From Allantophomopsis cytisporea (Eukaryota > Ascomycota > Leotiomycetes > Phacidiales > Phacidiaceae), in assembly GCA_024752435.1 (NCBI GenBank), contig CP103023.1, positions 124,001 to 188,000 on the forward strand: 64,000 nt of DNA, written 5' to 3'. Positions 35,139 to 46,413 of this stretch are shown here, piece after piece (position 1 is the stretch's first letter; every line of letters starts with the position of its first letter). The notes beneath the pieces were generated by a model. The model had not been told where the DNA came from, made no database searches, and saw nothing but the letters and a program-made list of their open reading frames with translations. The position numbers were made by a program, and so were the translations under genes.

Positions 35139-37113
35139 TCACCAGGCACTCCAAAGCTGTCCCAATACCTTACCTTGATCATCAAATTCCACCCCCTCCA
35201 TCTGTAACAATCCCACCTTCTCCCCCTCGAATTTCCCCTTAGTTCCATTCTTGCCAATATCACCTTTGAAGCCACCAATAGTCTTATCAGTAGCCACAAC
35301 TCGATGACAAGGCACCTCAGGTGCAAAAGGATTACTTCTGAGGGCATTACCGACAGCTCGGGGGGAGGAGTTGAGATGTCTGGCAAGAGCGGCGTAGGTA
35401 GTCCAGCTACCCCACGGGATGTAGAGTAACGCATTGAGAACAGACTTTTGGAATGCAGACAACCCGGAATCCTCGATGCACGAGCTGAGTTTTTGGTCCG
35501 GGAGAACAGCGTGAGATCTGCTTGGTCCTGCAGATGAGGAGGAACTGGCTGTTGCTGGTCTAAGTTGATCCACAGCAGTCCTCAGCCTCTTGAATGCTTG
35601 GGCCGGACCTGTATCGTGATCGTCAATTCGTTCTCTCTTGACAGCGAGGTCAGCAATAGAGGTTGGGGTCGCCTCTGGCATTCTCTCTGTGTTGTACATT
35701 GGTGAACGAAAACTGTCGTCGAGCGGCACATGTTCCATCTTGATCCGTTGGAAGTTGCTACATTCCGGCCCCATAACCTCTGCAATTTCCCTTTCACGCA
35801 GACCAATTTTAGTCTTGCTGTCCCTCCATAATTCATAGAAATTGACCGAGCCACGAAGGATACTGTTGGCCATGCTTATGCAGGTTCGCAGCTGCCCAGT
35901 AGTCATGTTCTCAGGGCCTAGATAGATGCGTTGTTCCCGTACAACCACCATATCAGGGGCGTTGATGTGGTACCAGATAAATCTGGCAAAATCACATTCA
36001 TCCACGGGTGGCCATTTGTTCTACAAGTAATAATGAGGTAAGTGAATGTATTTATCAGGCGTGAGGAAGGATTTGTACCTGAGTCGGTATTTCTTCTCTT
36101 GCAGCATACGGGAGTCGAATCTCAATGTATTGACGGTATTCCTGTATTAAAAAATCTTTCTCTGTGAATGCGTTGCCCAGTTCGTACTTTTCAGCCAAAG
36201 CTTTCGCCCTCCGCTTAATGGTTCTGGGCAAGTGAACCATATTGGCAAAGATGTCAATCTGCAATCGCCTAAGCATGCGGTCGAGAGATCGCTGTCGCTT
36301 ATCGATGTGAGCCGGCTTGAGCCGGCTTGTTCTCTCATCAAGTGCAAGTCCTGTATTGTCAGCGAGATATCGCGTACAATCTTGCTCCAAGTCTTTAAAT
36401 TTTTGAATGAGATCGTTTCTCCTGTCGTTCAAGTGTGCATCAAGGGTGATGGGGATCCTATACAATCGTTCCCATTCATCACAGGTAATGTCTTTCTGAC
36501 GCCACCTACACATTTCAGTCGAAAGGTATCGTCTAAGCCACTCGGCGGCGGGTTCGTTTCCAAAATTATTGTCACCATATGAGTTGACATAGTCGGGATT
36601 TTCTGAATCATACTGTGAGTCGATATCCATATCGTTCGCGCTATGAACATTTGCCACAACTCCATCTCCGATATGTTCTTCGACGGCTGTTTTGGACACT
36701 GACTCTGCTTCGCGAACATCTGCGGGATCGGCCTCCATGATAAACTGCATTCTTGAAGCGTCTGTGGTCGGTGCTCTGCTCTCTCGAAGACTATTCTGGT
36801 AATCAATGTACCACTGGTTCACTGGCAATGCAGTATTCCTATAAAGGCAACGATTGCGTGGTTCCGCATACAAAAACCAGCAGTAAAAGTGGTGGCCACG
36901 AGCGACGAGAGCAATAAGAGCTCTTCTCATGAGATCTGTGCGGGGTTCGACATTTTTCAGCTGAATATGTTCTGGACAGAATCTCCGTAGTTCCTTGAAT
37001 GCTTCTTTGAATTTTCCATAAAGCGTGTCCATACATTCTCCATCCTCACCTTTATATGTCTTGACAAACTCGACGAAGAGCTCAGCCAACTCGATGGCCA
37101 GATTAGATGACAT
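35139..37113 (-). CDS. Unknown N-terminal region fused to an O6-alkylguanine-DNA alkyltransferase domain
   Basis: Exons 37113-36079 and 36020-35139 join in frame (EEIPTQ to NKWPPVDECDF) to about 638 residues. The last 105 or so residues are a complete alkyltransferase DNA-binding/active-site domain. It has LSAFQKSVLNALLYIPWGSWTTYAALARH, the arginine-finger helix SSPRAVGNALRSNPFAP, and the acceptor motif PCHRVV, with Cys at about 583. Family members transfer the alkyl group from O6-alkylguanine to that cysteine, a suicide repair reaction in the nucleus. The first 350 residues and the following 180 match nothing I know. They contain HFYCWFLYAEPRNRCLY, an acidic middle, and EYRQYIEIRLPYAA. Just before the repair domain lies a Ser-rich linker with a KRLR-like basic signal. 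No stop separates the parts, so this is a true single frame. Separate transcription from an internal start cannot be excluded. Confidence 0.8.
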
Positions 37114-38468
37114 AGTGACTGACTAATTGCTGTACATGCGTCATCCGGACTTATGTGAGCGAATTGCTTGATTTCACCGAGGTATATAACAATGGGGTTA
37201 GACTCCTGCGGTTAAAGAGTGTGGATGTCCCACGGATGGTTGCTGGGAAACAAACCATGAAGGACGCGATCTGGATGACGCGCAAGGGATCACGCAGTCA
37301 CGAGAACAGAACATCTTATTGGCAAATTACGGAGCACAACTCCACCAGACTGCTGTAAGCCTGCAGAGAATTGCTCGAGAACTCACCAATCATGATGAGG
37401 AAGAAACGTAAATGTGAATTGCAAGTCACTGAGTTGGCAAATTTACTTTCGAAATAATCAGCACGGAGAATACTTGGAAACATAAGAGTCACAAACATCT
37501 ATCAACAGAGGTCCATCGACTATACTATTGAATTGTACAGAGTAGCATCGCATCTGCCACTAGCATCACTCAGAGGCGAGAGGCTGCGAGTTCGAGCCTC
37601 GACAAGCGACAACTGTATCACCACAGAAGACGGCTAATTCAACCTCGAAAGTGAAGAACATTGAAGTAGAGTAAGACAGAGAAAACAAAAGAAATATAAA
37701 CAGAAATAAAATAAAAAAACAAAAAATAATAATCGAGTCGACAACTCCCCCACATCCCCCAATCAAACCACACGACAATGTAATCCAACAAACCGCCACA
37801 CCAAGGAGAGGACGTCTCTGCAGAGTGAAACCTCCCTCAAGGGTAGTCCTCATTGCTTAGGGCCGCCAAGCATCGTAGGTTACCCGTACGAGTCGACAGA
37901 CCGCCTTGGTGTTCGGGCTGGGCATCGTGTGTGGTGCTGCCGAATGGCCGCTAATTGATTGGGATGATGTGGGATATGAGCATCTTCTTACTTTACGACC
38001 GTTACAGCCGAAGGAATTTTGGCTTATTAGAATTTATACCTGGATTGGGTGGACCCGCCGTGCGACTTTGCCGAGCTCATAATGCGTCGCATTGTATGGA
38101 GGGATGTGAACATCATTTGCTCCCTATACAGATGAGAATATCAGATAGGTATATAGATTTGTTGACTAATTCTATATGAATACTATGTGTAATTATATTT
38201 TGTCACTTCAGAAATTTCAGAACTTCTGTCATACTCTTCTACGTGATCGGGACAATGACAATGACAGTGACATTAGTGCAGCCAATGGGACATCACAGGG
38301 GACATCACCATGACATGACGAAGACTTCCATTACTGATCTTCAGAAAATACATTCCTATAGTACTCTCATGATAGATACAAGGCTCGCAAAAATATAGCG
38401 AAGCCAACCAGCCCTCCAACCAATCACCCAAACTCCCCCCAAACGCCCAGCAATGCAACTCCCCCAAA
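37114..38468. other. Intergenic spacer
   Basis: Contains A-rich runs near 37690-37735. No gene is supported. Residual sequence near 37565-37620 resembles a tRNA T-arm but lacks a matching acceptor stem. Confidence 0.45.
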
Positions 38469-39585
38469 TCACTCCCCAGGAGCCGGCGTGGGAGTCCCAG
38501 CCGCACTCCCCGTCTCCGTCCCATTAATCCTCTTCCTCTTCCTCTTCTTCTTCGGAATAACCGCCGGCTTGGCCCCATAATCACCCAGACTAAGATGCGT
38601 GCCACAAGTTAAACAATTCGCGTCCTCGGGCGGCGCACAGAAGATACTGAGACAGATACTGCACACAAAGCCGATATCCACCACCCTCCTGTGGCAGAAG
38701 CACGCGGCGCGGAAATCGACGACTTCCATGGTCGGCTCCACGAGGTGTGCGCGCGAGGATTGCGGAGGTAGGAAGGCCTGCATGAGGTACTGCAGGAGGC
38801 CCTGTGGGGAGCGGAGGTGTAAGTAGATGCCCTTGGTAGCATCGGACGCTTGTTGGAGGAAGACAGTGTCGCCGGCGAGTTTGAGGATGTCGATTGGGAT
38901 GCGGAGGCGCTGGGCAGCGAAGGTGGTGTTCATGATAGGGATGTACTGATGTGCCAGATCGCCTGAGACTGAGATGACTAGAATTCGTGACTGGAGCCCG
39001 CCCTGTACTGTTGGTGCGGTATCGCCGTTCGCCCCTGTAGTTGTGCCTGTTGAGGTCGCGCCTGATGATGCATATGCGACGGTCGCTTTATTGATGTAGG
39101 AGAGTGCGAGGGTGAGTGCGCCGGCGATTTGCGTGGTCGTCGTGCTGCTCACATCTTCGACTGATGTCTCGGTAATCAGCGCTCGTAATGATTCCATCAG
39201 GTCGCTTTCGAGCATCGCGAATGGCCGGTATTTGTTGGCATCATCGACGGCTTTCGAAGACGGCTGCGTTGAGTTGGACTTCGAATCTGGTGGTCGTGGA
39301 TAGAGCCATCGTGCTTCGCGGCTGTGGCTGGCTACCACAGCTACTTGATTTGCATGGTTGAATGCCAGATGAGCGTTTATGAAGACTATTATATTGGCTA
39401 TTGCTTTTGAAAGAGGAAGAGTTGGGGCGAGGGATGCCCATGCGTGAGGATTAGTGTCGAGGACGATTGTTAATAACGAGGGACCTGGCTCTGTGACATT
39501 GTTAGTGAGTATTCGAGAACTCTCCGGGATGTTGCCTACCATTGTTGGTGCGATCATAGTGATCTGAACCATCTACTCCATTCAT
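38469..39585 (-). CDS. TFB4: General transcription and repair factor TFIIH subunit TFB4 (p34)
   Basis: Exons 39585-39540 and 39490-38469 give about 355 residues. The short first exon (MNGVDGSDHYDRTNN) is joined in phase to EPGPSLLTIVLDTNPHAW, the start of the von Willebrand-like fold typical of Tfb4/p34. Later motifs are ILVISVSGDLAHQYIPIMN and RIPIDILKLAGDTVFLQQASD. A C-terminal C4-type zinc finger follows, with CFCHRRVVDIGFVCSICLSIFC and the cysteines of NCLTCGTHL. A basic tail (PKKKRKRKR) is a likely nuclear signal. The protein is a structural subunit of the TFIIH core for RNA polymerase II initiation and nucleotide-excision repair. It is divergent from the UCS-protein gene (628 bp between start codons). 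Confidence 0.94.
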
Positions 39586-40213
39586 CTTGCCGTCGACCAG
39601 GACATCAGGACCGAGAGCGGTGGAGAGTAGAAGATGAGGCTGTCAGATATGGATGCGCCGAGAGTTTGATTGTAGGGTCCTGAGGATATCCAAGGAAGAC
39701 TTATGTGTTGGTACAAAGCTCCTTTGTATGATCATGTGAGGAGATGCTAAATATACAAATTATCATCGAACGTTCTCTGATTATTCACAAATGCCGGATG
39801 CTAGGATGCGTCATTGAGACTTCTTCGCGATTTGGTCTTAATCCCTGCAGGAAATTGTCGCCTGTTCATGTGATTTGGCGGGTGTTACAATGACAAAACG
39901 TTAAAGTATCCTCCACAACTCCGCATTGATCAATTTGGAAAATGATGACCATCTGAAGCACGCCGAGCATATTTCGAAGGCATAAAGTGCTACTTGGCTT
40001 GTAACTTTACATCATACACGTGTCGCCTTTACTTTTGGCCTTGCAAACGACTTCTATAACACTTTCATCTTTCATCATCATCATCATCCATCACCTTCCA
40101 AAAAAAAAAGTCTTTGATAGTGGGGTAGCTTCCTTATCATAGCTTTTTTCAGCTATCACAACCACCACATTCCACATCTCCGGTCTCATTAGCATCTTGC
40201 CTTCAAATCCAAC

Positions 40214-42412
40214 ATGTCTGCCCAGGAAAACATTAATGATCCTCCACCCGACGTGTCGGTCCCTGGACCCGACGAGGTGGATTTGGGTAGTGATGTATCT
40301 CTGGAAGATCAAACGCTGCTTCTCATAGCCCATCTCATGGAGGGAGGTAAAGAGGATGATGACACCATCCGGTCACTCGGAAAAATGACTAGATTGTTGA
40401 GCATGGAAACCACGGAGCAGACTGAACGCAAATCATCAGGCAAACCTCATCTTCTTCATACACTCATTGATGCTGATGGCTTTGAGACTATCCTGGGTTA
40501 CCTCGACATGCGACAGGCGCCGAATGTCCGAGGTCATGCGACTCTTTGTACGTCAGCGTATCTCAAGGCTTCTGGAGACGTCGGAACGAAGTACCTCACT
40601 GAATTCTTCGAGAACAAAGTCAAAAAGGCTACATATGATGATCTCATTCTCGCATTCTCAGTAGCCGCGTGTATCTTTCCTGTCGTCCCTGCAATTACAG
40701 CTAGTCTCTTTTTGAGTGAGGGTTTTATTCAGAGCCTGGGTCCGTTGATGACCAGAAAGCGAAAGAGTAAGAAGGTCGAACAAGCATGTTTGGAAATGGT
40801 CAACGCTGCATGCATGAATAGTGCTTGTCGAGAAGCTGTGCAAAAATACTGTACGGAGTGGTTAGAAGATATCATCACCACGCATCAAGAGAATCCGGAA
40901 ATGGATGATACGAAAAACGACCATTTCTTATTAGAAGACGGATCTCGGACTCAGCAGCTTCACGCAAAGAACGTTGTCAATCTGGCTGCTGTCATCCTCG
41001 CCAAGCTCCAGGTAAGTTGATAGTATAGTAGTCCTTAAACAATAAGAAATAACTAACTAACTTCAGACTTGAAGGCCGTTCCTTCGACTTCCAAACCGGA
41101 GTCCGAAGAACGAATTCAACCAGCTACGACGAGTATTGAGGATCTTTCAGATATTTTTGCCAGAACTTTATCTGTGGAGGATAACACGCAGCAACAAAAC
41201 TCTATCGAAGGTCTTGCTTATGCATCATTGCAGCCAAAGGTCAAGGAAAAGCTCGCTTCTGATCCCAAATTCCTCAAGACTCTTTTGAAGAAACTAGAAA
41301 GCAGTCCTGCAAAATCTCCAGCAACATATGGTGGTCTAAGTATTCTTGTCAACCTCACTACATATCAGCCGGCTCTCTCGGAGGAAGAGAAGAAGATGGC
41401 ACAACTGAAGGCATATGCAAATGCGTCGAAGCCAAACAACCAGCGAAATCCACTCAATGATGACGAGCATGTCACAAAGCGCTGCAAAGCAGTCTTCGAA
41501 GCTGGTGTTATCCCCGTCCTCGTAACCCATAGTCTCCATGGTTCCCCAGCATCGTTGTCCCTTGTAGCATCCATCATATTCTCCCTCTCCAAAACCGCCA
41601 ACATCCGCGGCCAAATGGCCCAACAAGGTGCTGTCAAGCTCCTTCTACATATCTACTTATCCCTCCCCGAAGAAAACACACCTGCACACCGCACAACAGC
41701 GCATGCACTCGCGCGCATCCTCATATCCACCAATCCCCAACATGTATTCAGCGGCTCCGTCCCCCTCTTATCCGCCATCCGACCGCTCCTCAACCTCCTA
41801 GAGCCCGACCCCAACTCCTCCTCCCGCTCCCTCCTCCACGTCTTTGAGTCCCTTCTCGCACTCACCAACCTCGCATCCACAGACGACGCAGCCCGCAACC
41901 CAATCATCCGCCTTGCCTGGCCCCAGATCGAAGAGCTGTTGTTGTCCAGCAACACAATGGTGCAGCGTGCCGCCGTCGAGCTGATCTGCAACTTGATGCA
42001 GTCCCCGGAGGGCGTGGCGAAGTTCGCGGACGGCGGGAAGCAAGCTAGTCAGCGCATGCATATCCTCCTCGCCCTCACTGACGCCGAGGACATTGCGACG
42101 CGAATGGCGGCTGGTGGCGCTTTGGCGAGTTTGACGGAGTGGGATACGGCTGTGAATGCGATTCTAGAGCGGGAGAGGGGTGTGAGAAATTTGTTGGCAC
42201 TGTGTAAGGAGGACAGTGAGGATTTGAGGCATCGTGGGGTTGTGTGTGTTGTGAATGTTATGAATGCGCCGGGGAAGGTTGGCGAATGGGGGATTGAGAA
42301 GGTGAAGGAAGCGGATGGCGTGGAAGCCTTGAAGGAGTGTGCGAAGAAGAGTAGGAGTCAGGAGGTTTTGGAGCTTACTGTTGAGGCGTTACAGAAGTTG
42401 CTCGGGAAATAA
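40214..42412 (+). CDS. UCS-domain myosin chaperone (UNC-45/CRO1/SHE4 type)
   Basis: Exons 40214-41011 and 41075-42412 give about 711 residues. The donor CAG/GTAAGT and the acceptor TTGAAG keep the frame. The nearer CTTCAG acceptor would shift it. The protein is all-helical with armadillo-like repeats. Examples are NVRGHATLCTSAYLKASG in the central part, ATYGGLSILVNLTTYQPALSEEEKKMAQLKAYA, and the C-terminal UCS repeats MVQRAAVELICNLMQSPEGVAKFAD and MAAGGALASLTEWD. It has no TPR domain, as in fungal Cro1/She4. Members fold and stabilise myosin motor domains in the cytoplasm and are needed for actin organisation, endocytosis and septation. Its 3' end is tail-to-tail with TRM2 (106 bp apart). Confidence 0.92.
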
Positions 42413-42518
42413 GGGTAGGTAGTTATGACAGTTCAACGGCCGAAACAATTTTATGCTATTCATTGGTCATGATCATCTATCTTCTTCATTGATTTTGTGA
42501 CAAAAAGGAGGGGTGGTA

Positions 42519-44270
42519 TCAAGCAGCCACCTCTTCATCAACTCTGCTAAGCACCGCAACGCCCTCAACATGCCCCGTCTGCGGAAAGAAATCAAATCCT
42601 CTCAGACTCTCAATCTTATACCTAACACCCCCCTCATTGCCTCTAACCAAAACCCCCACATCTCTCGCCTGCGTATGCACGTTGCAGCTAACATACAGCA
42701 CTCGTCTCGGCGCAAACGTCAACAACTGGCTCAAGAAACTCTCATCACACCCCTTTCTCGGCGGGTCAAGCACAACCACCGTCTCGTTGGCATTGTACTC
42801 TGCTACGCTCTTGAAAAGCTCGGGCGCATCGGCGGCGATGAACGTGCACTGGCTCTCGGAAAGACCGTTCAATGCGGCGTTCTTACGTGCGAACTCGATA
42901 CTGCCCGCAGCGATATCAATACCGATACTGCGTGTGAACAGGGATGAGAGCGTGATTGTGAAGAGGCCGGAACCAGAATAGGCGTCGATGAGGTACTTTA
43001 CAGGCGGGGACGTGGAGGCGGGTGGGAGGATGTTGTCGCGGACATATTGTGTGAAGGGGCGGAGAATCGAGTTGTTATTTTGGAAGAAGGAACCGGCTGG
43101 GTTCGTGAAGATGAAGGAGTCTATGTACTCGGTAGTTGTGGCGTTGTTGTCTGTTATGCATGTCTTCAGGTCAATGTTGGAGCCTCCTTCGGTGCGGATG
43201 GCATTGGCTATTAGGTCTTTCAGAGTATCTGAGCTGGACTCTGATTCGATATCTTCCTTAGACACGCGCGTGGTGTTTTCTCGCAAGAGAATTGTCGCGC
43301 CCTTCTTGTACTTCTCCAGTTCCTCGGCCACGCGCTTGCGCTCTCTCTTCATGCCCATGCGCACGGCGTCCGTACCAATTGGGCAGTCCTCAATGTCTAG
43401 AGTTGATCTTTTGCCCTTCTGCATAAATCCGATCTCGGGAACGGTCTCAAAAGTCTTCTTGACAGGATTTCTTCTGTTCTCTCGGCTGCGATGGCCAGGC
43501 GGGCCATCAAAATGCGGTGTGAGCTTCGTACGATATCCATATTGTAAAGGACTTCCCATGGTTTCTTGGATGGCAGGCAGAAGCTCGGCGGGAAGTTGCG
43601 AGAAGTTCTTGAAAGCCTTCTCGACGATGGTTTTTTTGTGTTGCAGCTGGGTTGAATAGTCGAGCATCTGGAATTGACACCCAGAGCATTTTTGGAAATA
43701 TCGACAGTTGATGCGGGAGTCATCGCGCAGTGGTCCGGCTTTCACTACAGAGACAAAATCGGCGAGGGTGTACTGCTCGTTCGTGAAGTGCTTAATCACT
43801 TTGGCACGGATAATATCTCCAGGCGTACCGAAGGGAACGACGTAGATTCGGTCCGAATTTTCTGCGACTGCAAGTCCGTCTCCTGTTGAAGAGATCTCGA
43901 GTACCTTCACGTCGATTTCGGTGAAAGGCGGCGGCGGCAAGGCTGCGAGTCCGTTCTCAGAAATCTGCTCGGTCACAATGCTTTCTTGCGGTTCATCATT
44001 CAACTTTTGTGTAGCAAGTAACGCTCGTACATCTGCTACAAGAACTTCTTCTGAGGAACCTTCTTTTGCTGGCTTTTCCTTGCGGATCTTTTGTCTTTTC
44101 GGAGCCCGTCCTCCTTGAAATGGGCGCTTTCGATTTTCTGGCTGCGATGTGCCATTGCTGATGACTGGATTGACAATATCAGTCATAATTCGTAATCTAT
44201 ATGACCGATTTCTTGGTGTTTTATATAATGTGTTGAGGATTTTTGGAAACCTGATTGTAGTTCGAAACAT
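42519..44270 (-). CDS. TRM2: tRNA (uracil-5-)-methyltransferase TRM2
   Basis: A single-exon gene with two in-frame start codons. ATG 44270 gives about 583 residues and ATG 44186 (MTDIVNPVISNGTSQ) about 555. Domain order: a basic disordered head; a TRAM domain (FTEIDVKVLEISSTGDGLAVAENSDRIYVVPFGTPGDII); a cysteine cluster (CRYFQKCSGCQF) that in relatives binds iron-sulfur; the SAM-binding motif DAYSGSGLFTITLSSLF; VVLDPPRKGC; and YVSCNVHTQARD with the catalytic cysteine. It makes 5-methyluridine at position 54 of tRNA. The longer product would add 28 residues with many Arg/Lys and no acidic residue (MFRTTIRFPKILNTLYK...), a typical mitochondrial presequence. Dual targeting is therefore inferred. 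The gene is divergent from uS5m. Confidence 0.94.
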   Translation of the reverse strand: MFRTTIRFPKILNTLYKTPRNRSYRLRIMTDIVNPVISNGTSQPENRKRPFQGGRAPKRQKIRKEKPAKEGSSEEVLVADVRALLATQKLNDEPQESIVTEQISENGLAALPPPPFTEIDVKVLEISSTGDGLAVAENSDRIYVVPFGTPGDIIRAKVIKHFTNEQYTLADFVSVVKAGPLRDDSRINCRYFQKCSGCQFQMLDYSTQLQHKKTIVEKAFKNFSQLPAELLPAIQETMGSPLQYGYRTKLTPHFDGPPGHRSRENRRNPVKKTFETVPEIGFMQKGKRSTLDIEDCPIGTDAVRMGMKRERKRVAEELEKYKKGATILLRENTTRVSKEDIESESSSDTLKDLIANAIRTEGGSNIDLKTCITDNNATTTEYIDSFIFTNPAGSFFQNNNSILRPFTQYVRDNILPPASTSPPVKYLIDAYSGSGLFTITLSSLFTRSIGIDIAAGSIEFARKNAALNGLSESQCTFIAADAPELFKSVAEYNANETVVVLDPPRKGCDESFLSQLLTFAPRRVLYVSCNVHTQARDVGVLVRGNEGGVRYKIESLRGFDFFPQTGHVEGVAVLSRVDEEVAA

Positions 44271-44529
44271 TGAAAATCCACGTTGAAGCTTCACAAAATT
44301 ATTTAGAAATTCCTAGTCATATTCCCCAGATTTGATTGTACCTGGGGGTCAGCGAAATTTCATTGGCTACGGAAGGACGAGGCTGTCATGCCTTATATAC
44401 ATGGCGACAAAAGAATTTCTCGGAGGTGTGCCGCTTCATATTCATTCGCGTGACTACCAATTGATTTTGATCAACGCCGCCATTGCTCCTTCTAAGACGA
44501 TTTGTAGGGCATCACGTTCATTCAGAATA

Positions 44530-45794
44530 ATGAGCGTCGCACGCCCAGCACGATGCCTGCTGACGGCGCCGTCCAAGGTAGCTGCAATTCCATCTGGCGC
44601 TTGTCGAGCTTTCACCACTTCTTCCAGTCTCAATGAACGAAGACGACCTCGATTCGCAAGCATCAAAGCTGCAGACCTGGGGCTGATTACGAATGATCCG
44701 AACACAGAACCAGTCATGACCACATACACCAAGGAAGATAAGGAAGCTCTTTCGAAGAGATATACTCCGGAGCAAATGCGAGTCATCGAAGCTGCAGAGG
44801 AATCTATCAACCCGGAAGACTTGAAGGCGCAAGGTCGTTTCCGTATCGACCAATGGAGATTACCATACCTTGACGACATGAGCGTTGTCAAGCCACTTAT
44901 CGACAAGAAGCCAAAAGCACCAAGAGAACATATCCCAAATTGGAGGTGGATGTCGGAGGAGGAGAGAGTAGACAATATGGCAAATTGGATGTTGGAGGCG
45001 AAGGACAAGCAGCCAACTACAGAGGCCGCGCAATCGTTCCCTTCAAGATTGGACTGGTGGAAGTGGAACCAAGAGAACAGACAGCAAGTTGGCTACACCG
45101 CAAAACCACAGGATAGCTTGGCTCCAGAGATTCCATATTTCGAGGATGACGAATACTACTACAAGCCATCAAATCCCGATGGCGATGACGAAGGAGCTAT
45201 GGATCATTTGCGCGCGCAAACTGGCTTGACAACATGGGACATGAAGGATCTCAGGGTCAAGTGTTTGGTTAATCACTTTGTCACAAATCAAACTCGACTC
45301 GGAAAGATCAATAGCATATATTGTCTTGCTATCTCTGGAGATGGAAATGGAAGGTTGGGAATAGGAGAGGGAAAGGCCGAAGAATTTGAAGACGCTCGAA
45401 GGCAAGCCTCACTGGCAGCCATACGTAAAATGAAGCCAATTCCAAGATATGAGAGTCGCACAATCTATGGCGAGGTTGACGGAAAGGTCTCTGCCTCGGT
45501 AGTCAAGCTGATGTCTAGACCGCCTGGTAAGTTCTCTTGAAAAATGCTTATCATACAAATGACTAAATATGTCTAGGATTTGGTCTTCGTGTCCAGAGCC
45601 ATATCTTCGAAATGGCGAAAGCGGCTGGCATCCAAGACCTCTCGGCTCGTGTGACAAGATCGCGCAACCCAATGAACACCATCAAAGCCACCTACGAAGC
45701 TCTCATGAGCCAGAGAATACCAGATGAAGTAGCACGCGGACTTGGTCGGAAGCTGGTTGATGTACGAAAGGTCTACTATGGTGGATACAATTAA
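44530..45794 (+). CDS. MRPS5: Mitochondrial small-subunit ribosomal protein uS5m (MRPS5)
   Basis: Exons 44530-45526 and 45577-45794 give about 404 residues. I chose the ATG at 44530 because it opens a mitochondrial presequence (MSVARPARCLLTAPSKVAA...AFTTSS). The frame upstream has no such character. The S5 N-terminal double-stranded-RNA-like domain begins at LRVKCLVNHFVTNQTRLGK and includes SGDGNGRLGIGEGKAEEFEDARRQ. The C-terminal S5 domain follows the intron (GFGLRVQSHIFEMAKAAGIQDLSARVTRSRNPMNTIKATYEAL). Its role is decoding fidelity and small-subunit structure in the mitochondrial ribosome. The neighbouring TRM2 shares the upstream region and may also reach mitochondria. Confidence 0.94.
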
Positions 45795-46037
45795 TGTGCA
45801 AAATAGAAATGTGTGAATTGTATTATAGGTTGGGAGGGAGGGTTTGCGTAGAAAGGTATAGCATAAAAGCGATATAGGTCTCTCTGTATTGTACTCGTAC
45901 TTCACAGCATATTACCAATACGTAGCTCTACATATTTCAAACAAAATTCGTTCTCTATTTCATGCAGGGTATTGACAACTCCAGAACTCCTTAACTTTCC
46001 AGCCAGTTTCCCATCACAGCCCCAGCCACACAGCATT

Positions 46038-46413
46038 TTATTCTTCCTGCCCACCCTGATCCCCAGAGTAGATTTCTTGCTGTAACACAATGCTGTACAC
46101 ACTGGCCTTCAGTAAGGTAAACACCAAGCTTGTTTTCCGCTCCAGCTGTCGCAGCCCATCCAGAACTTCGGCCGTCGGTGCGCCTGCCATCGTGTCGAGG
46201 ATTCCTGCCAGCTGCGCCCATTAGCATATCTCAAGCCGAAGAACACGAGGCGCGCAACGTAAAGACTGTTGTGGGAGCGGTGCTCACCTTCTTCATATTC
46301 TCAGCTAGTCTCTCATATTCATCTAGGATGTCTTGCTCGATTGGTGATAGGTCTTCGGCGGCGTTCAGCGCGAGAGCGTTGCCTGACGTTGATTCTGACA
46401 GTGCCGACATCAT
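46038..46413 (-). CDS. DAD3: DASH complex subunit DAD3
   Basis: Exons 46413-46288 and 46211-46038 give about 99 residues. Exon 1 ends in LSPIEQDILDEYERLAENMKK. Exon 2 continues in phase as LAGILDTMAGAPTAEVLDGLRQLERKTSLVFTLLKASVYSIVLQQ and ends with a short acidic tail. This is the full DAD3 helical core. DAD3 is one of the ten DASH/Dam1 subunits that couple kinetochores to spindle microtubules. Two methionines start the frame (46413 and 46410). The gene is convergent with uS5m, 243 bp apart, and is easily missed because neither exon is long. Confidence 0.92.

Noticed and set aside
36306..36332. GAGCCGGCTT repeated twice
   Set aside because: A 10-bp tandem duplication inside the alkyltransferase-fusion exon that does not keep codon periodicity as a domain repeat. 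A minor feature.
37565..37630. tRNA-like GTTCGAGCCTCG sequence
   Set aside because: Only a T-arm-like hairpin is present. I find no acceptor stem, D-arm or anticodon arm in the right places.
41012..41066. CTTCAG as the acceptor of the UCS-protein intron
   Set aside because: It is the nicer acceptor by sequence, but joined to the canonical donor it puts a TGA in frame. The GAAG acceptor 8 bp downstream keeps the frame.
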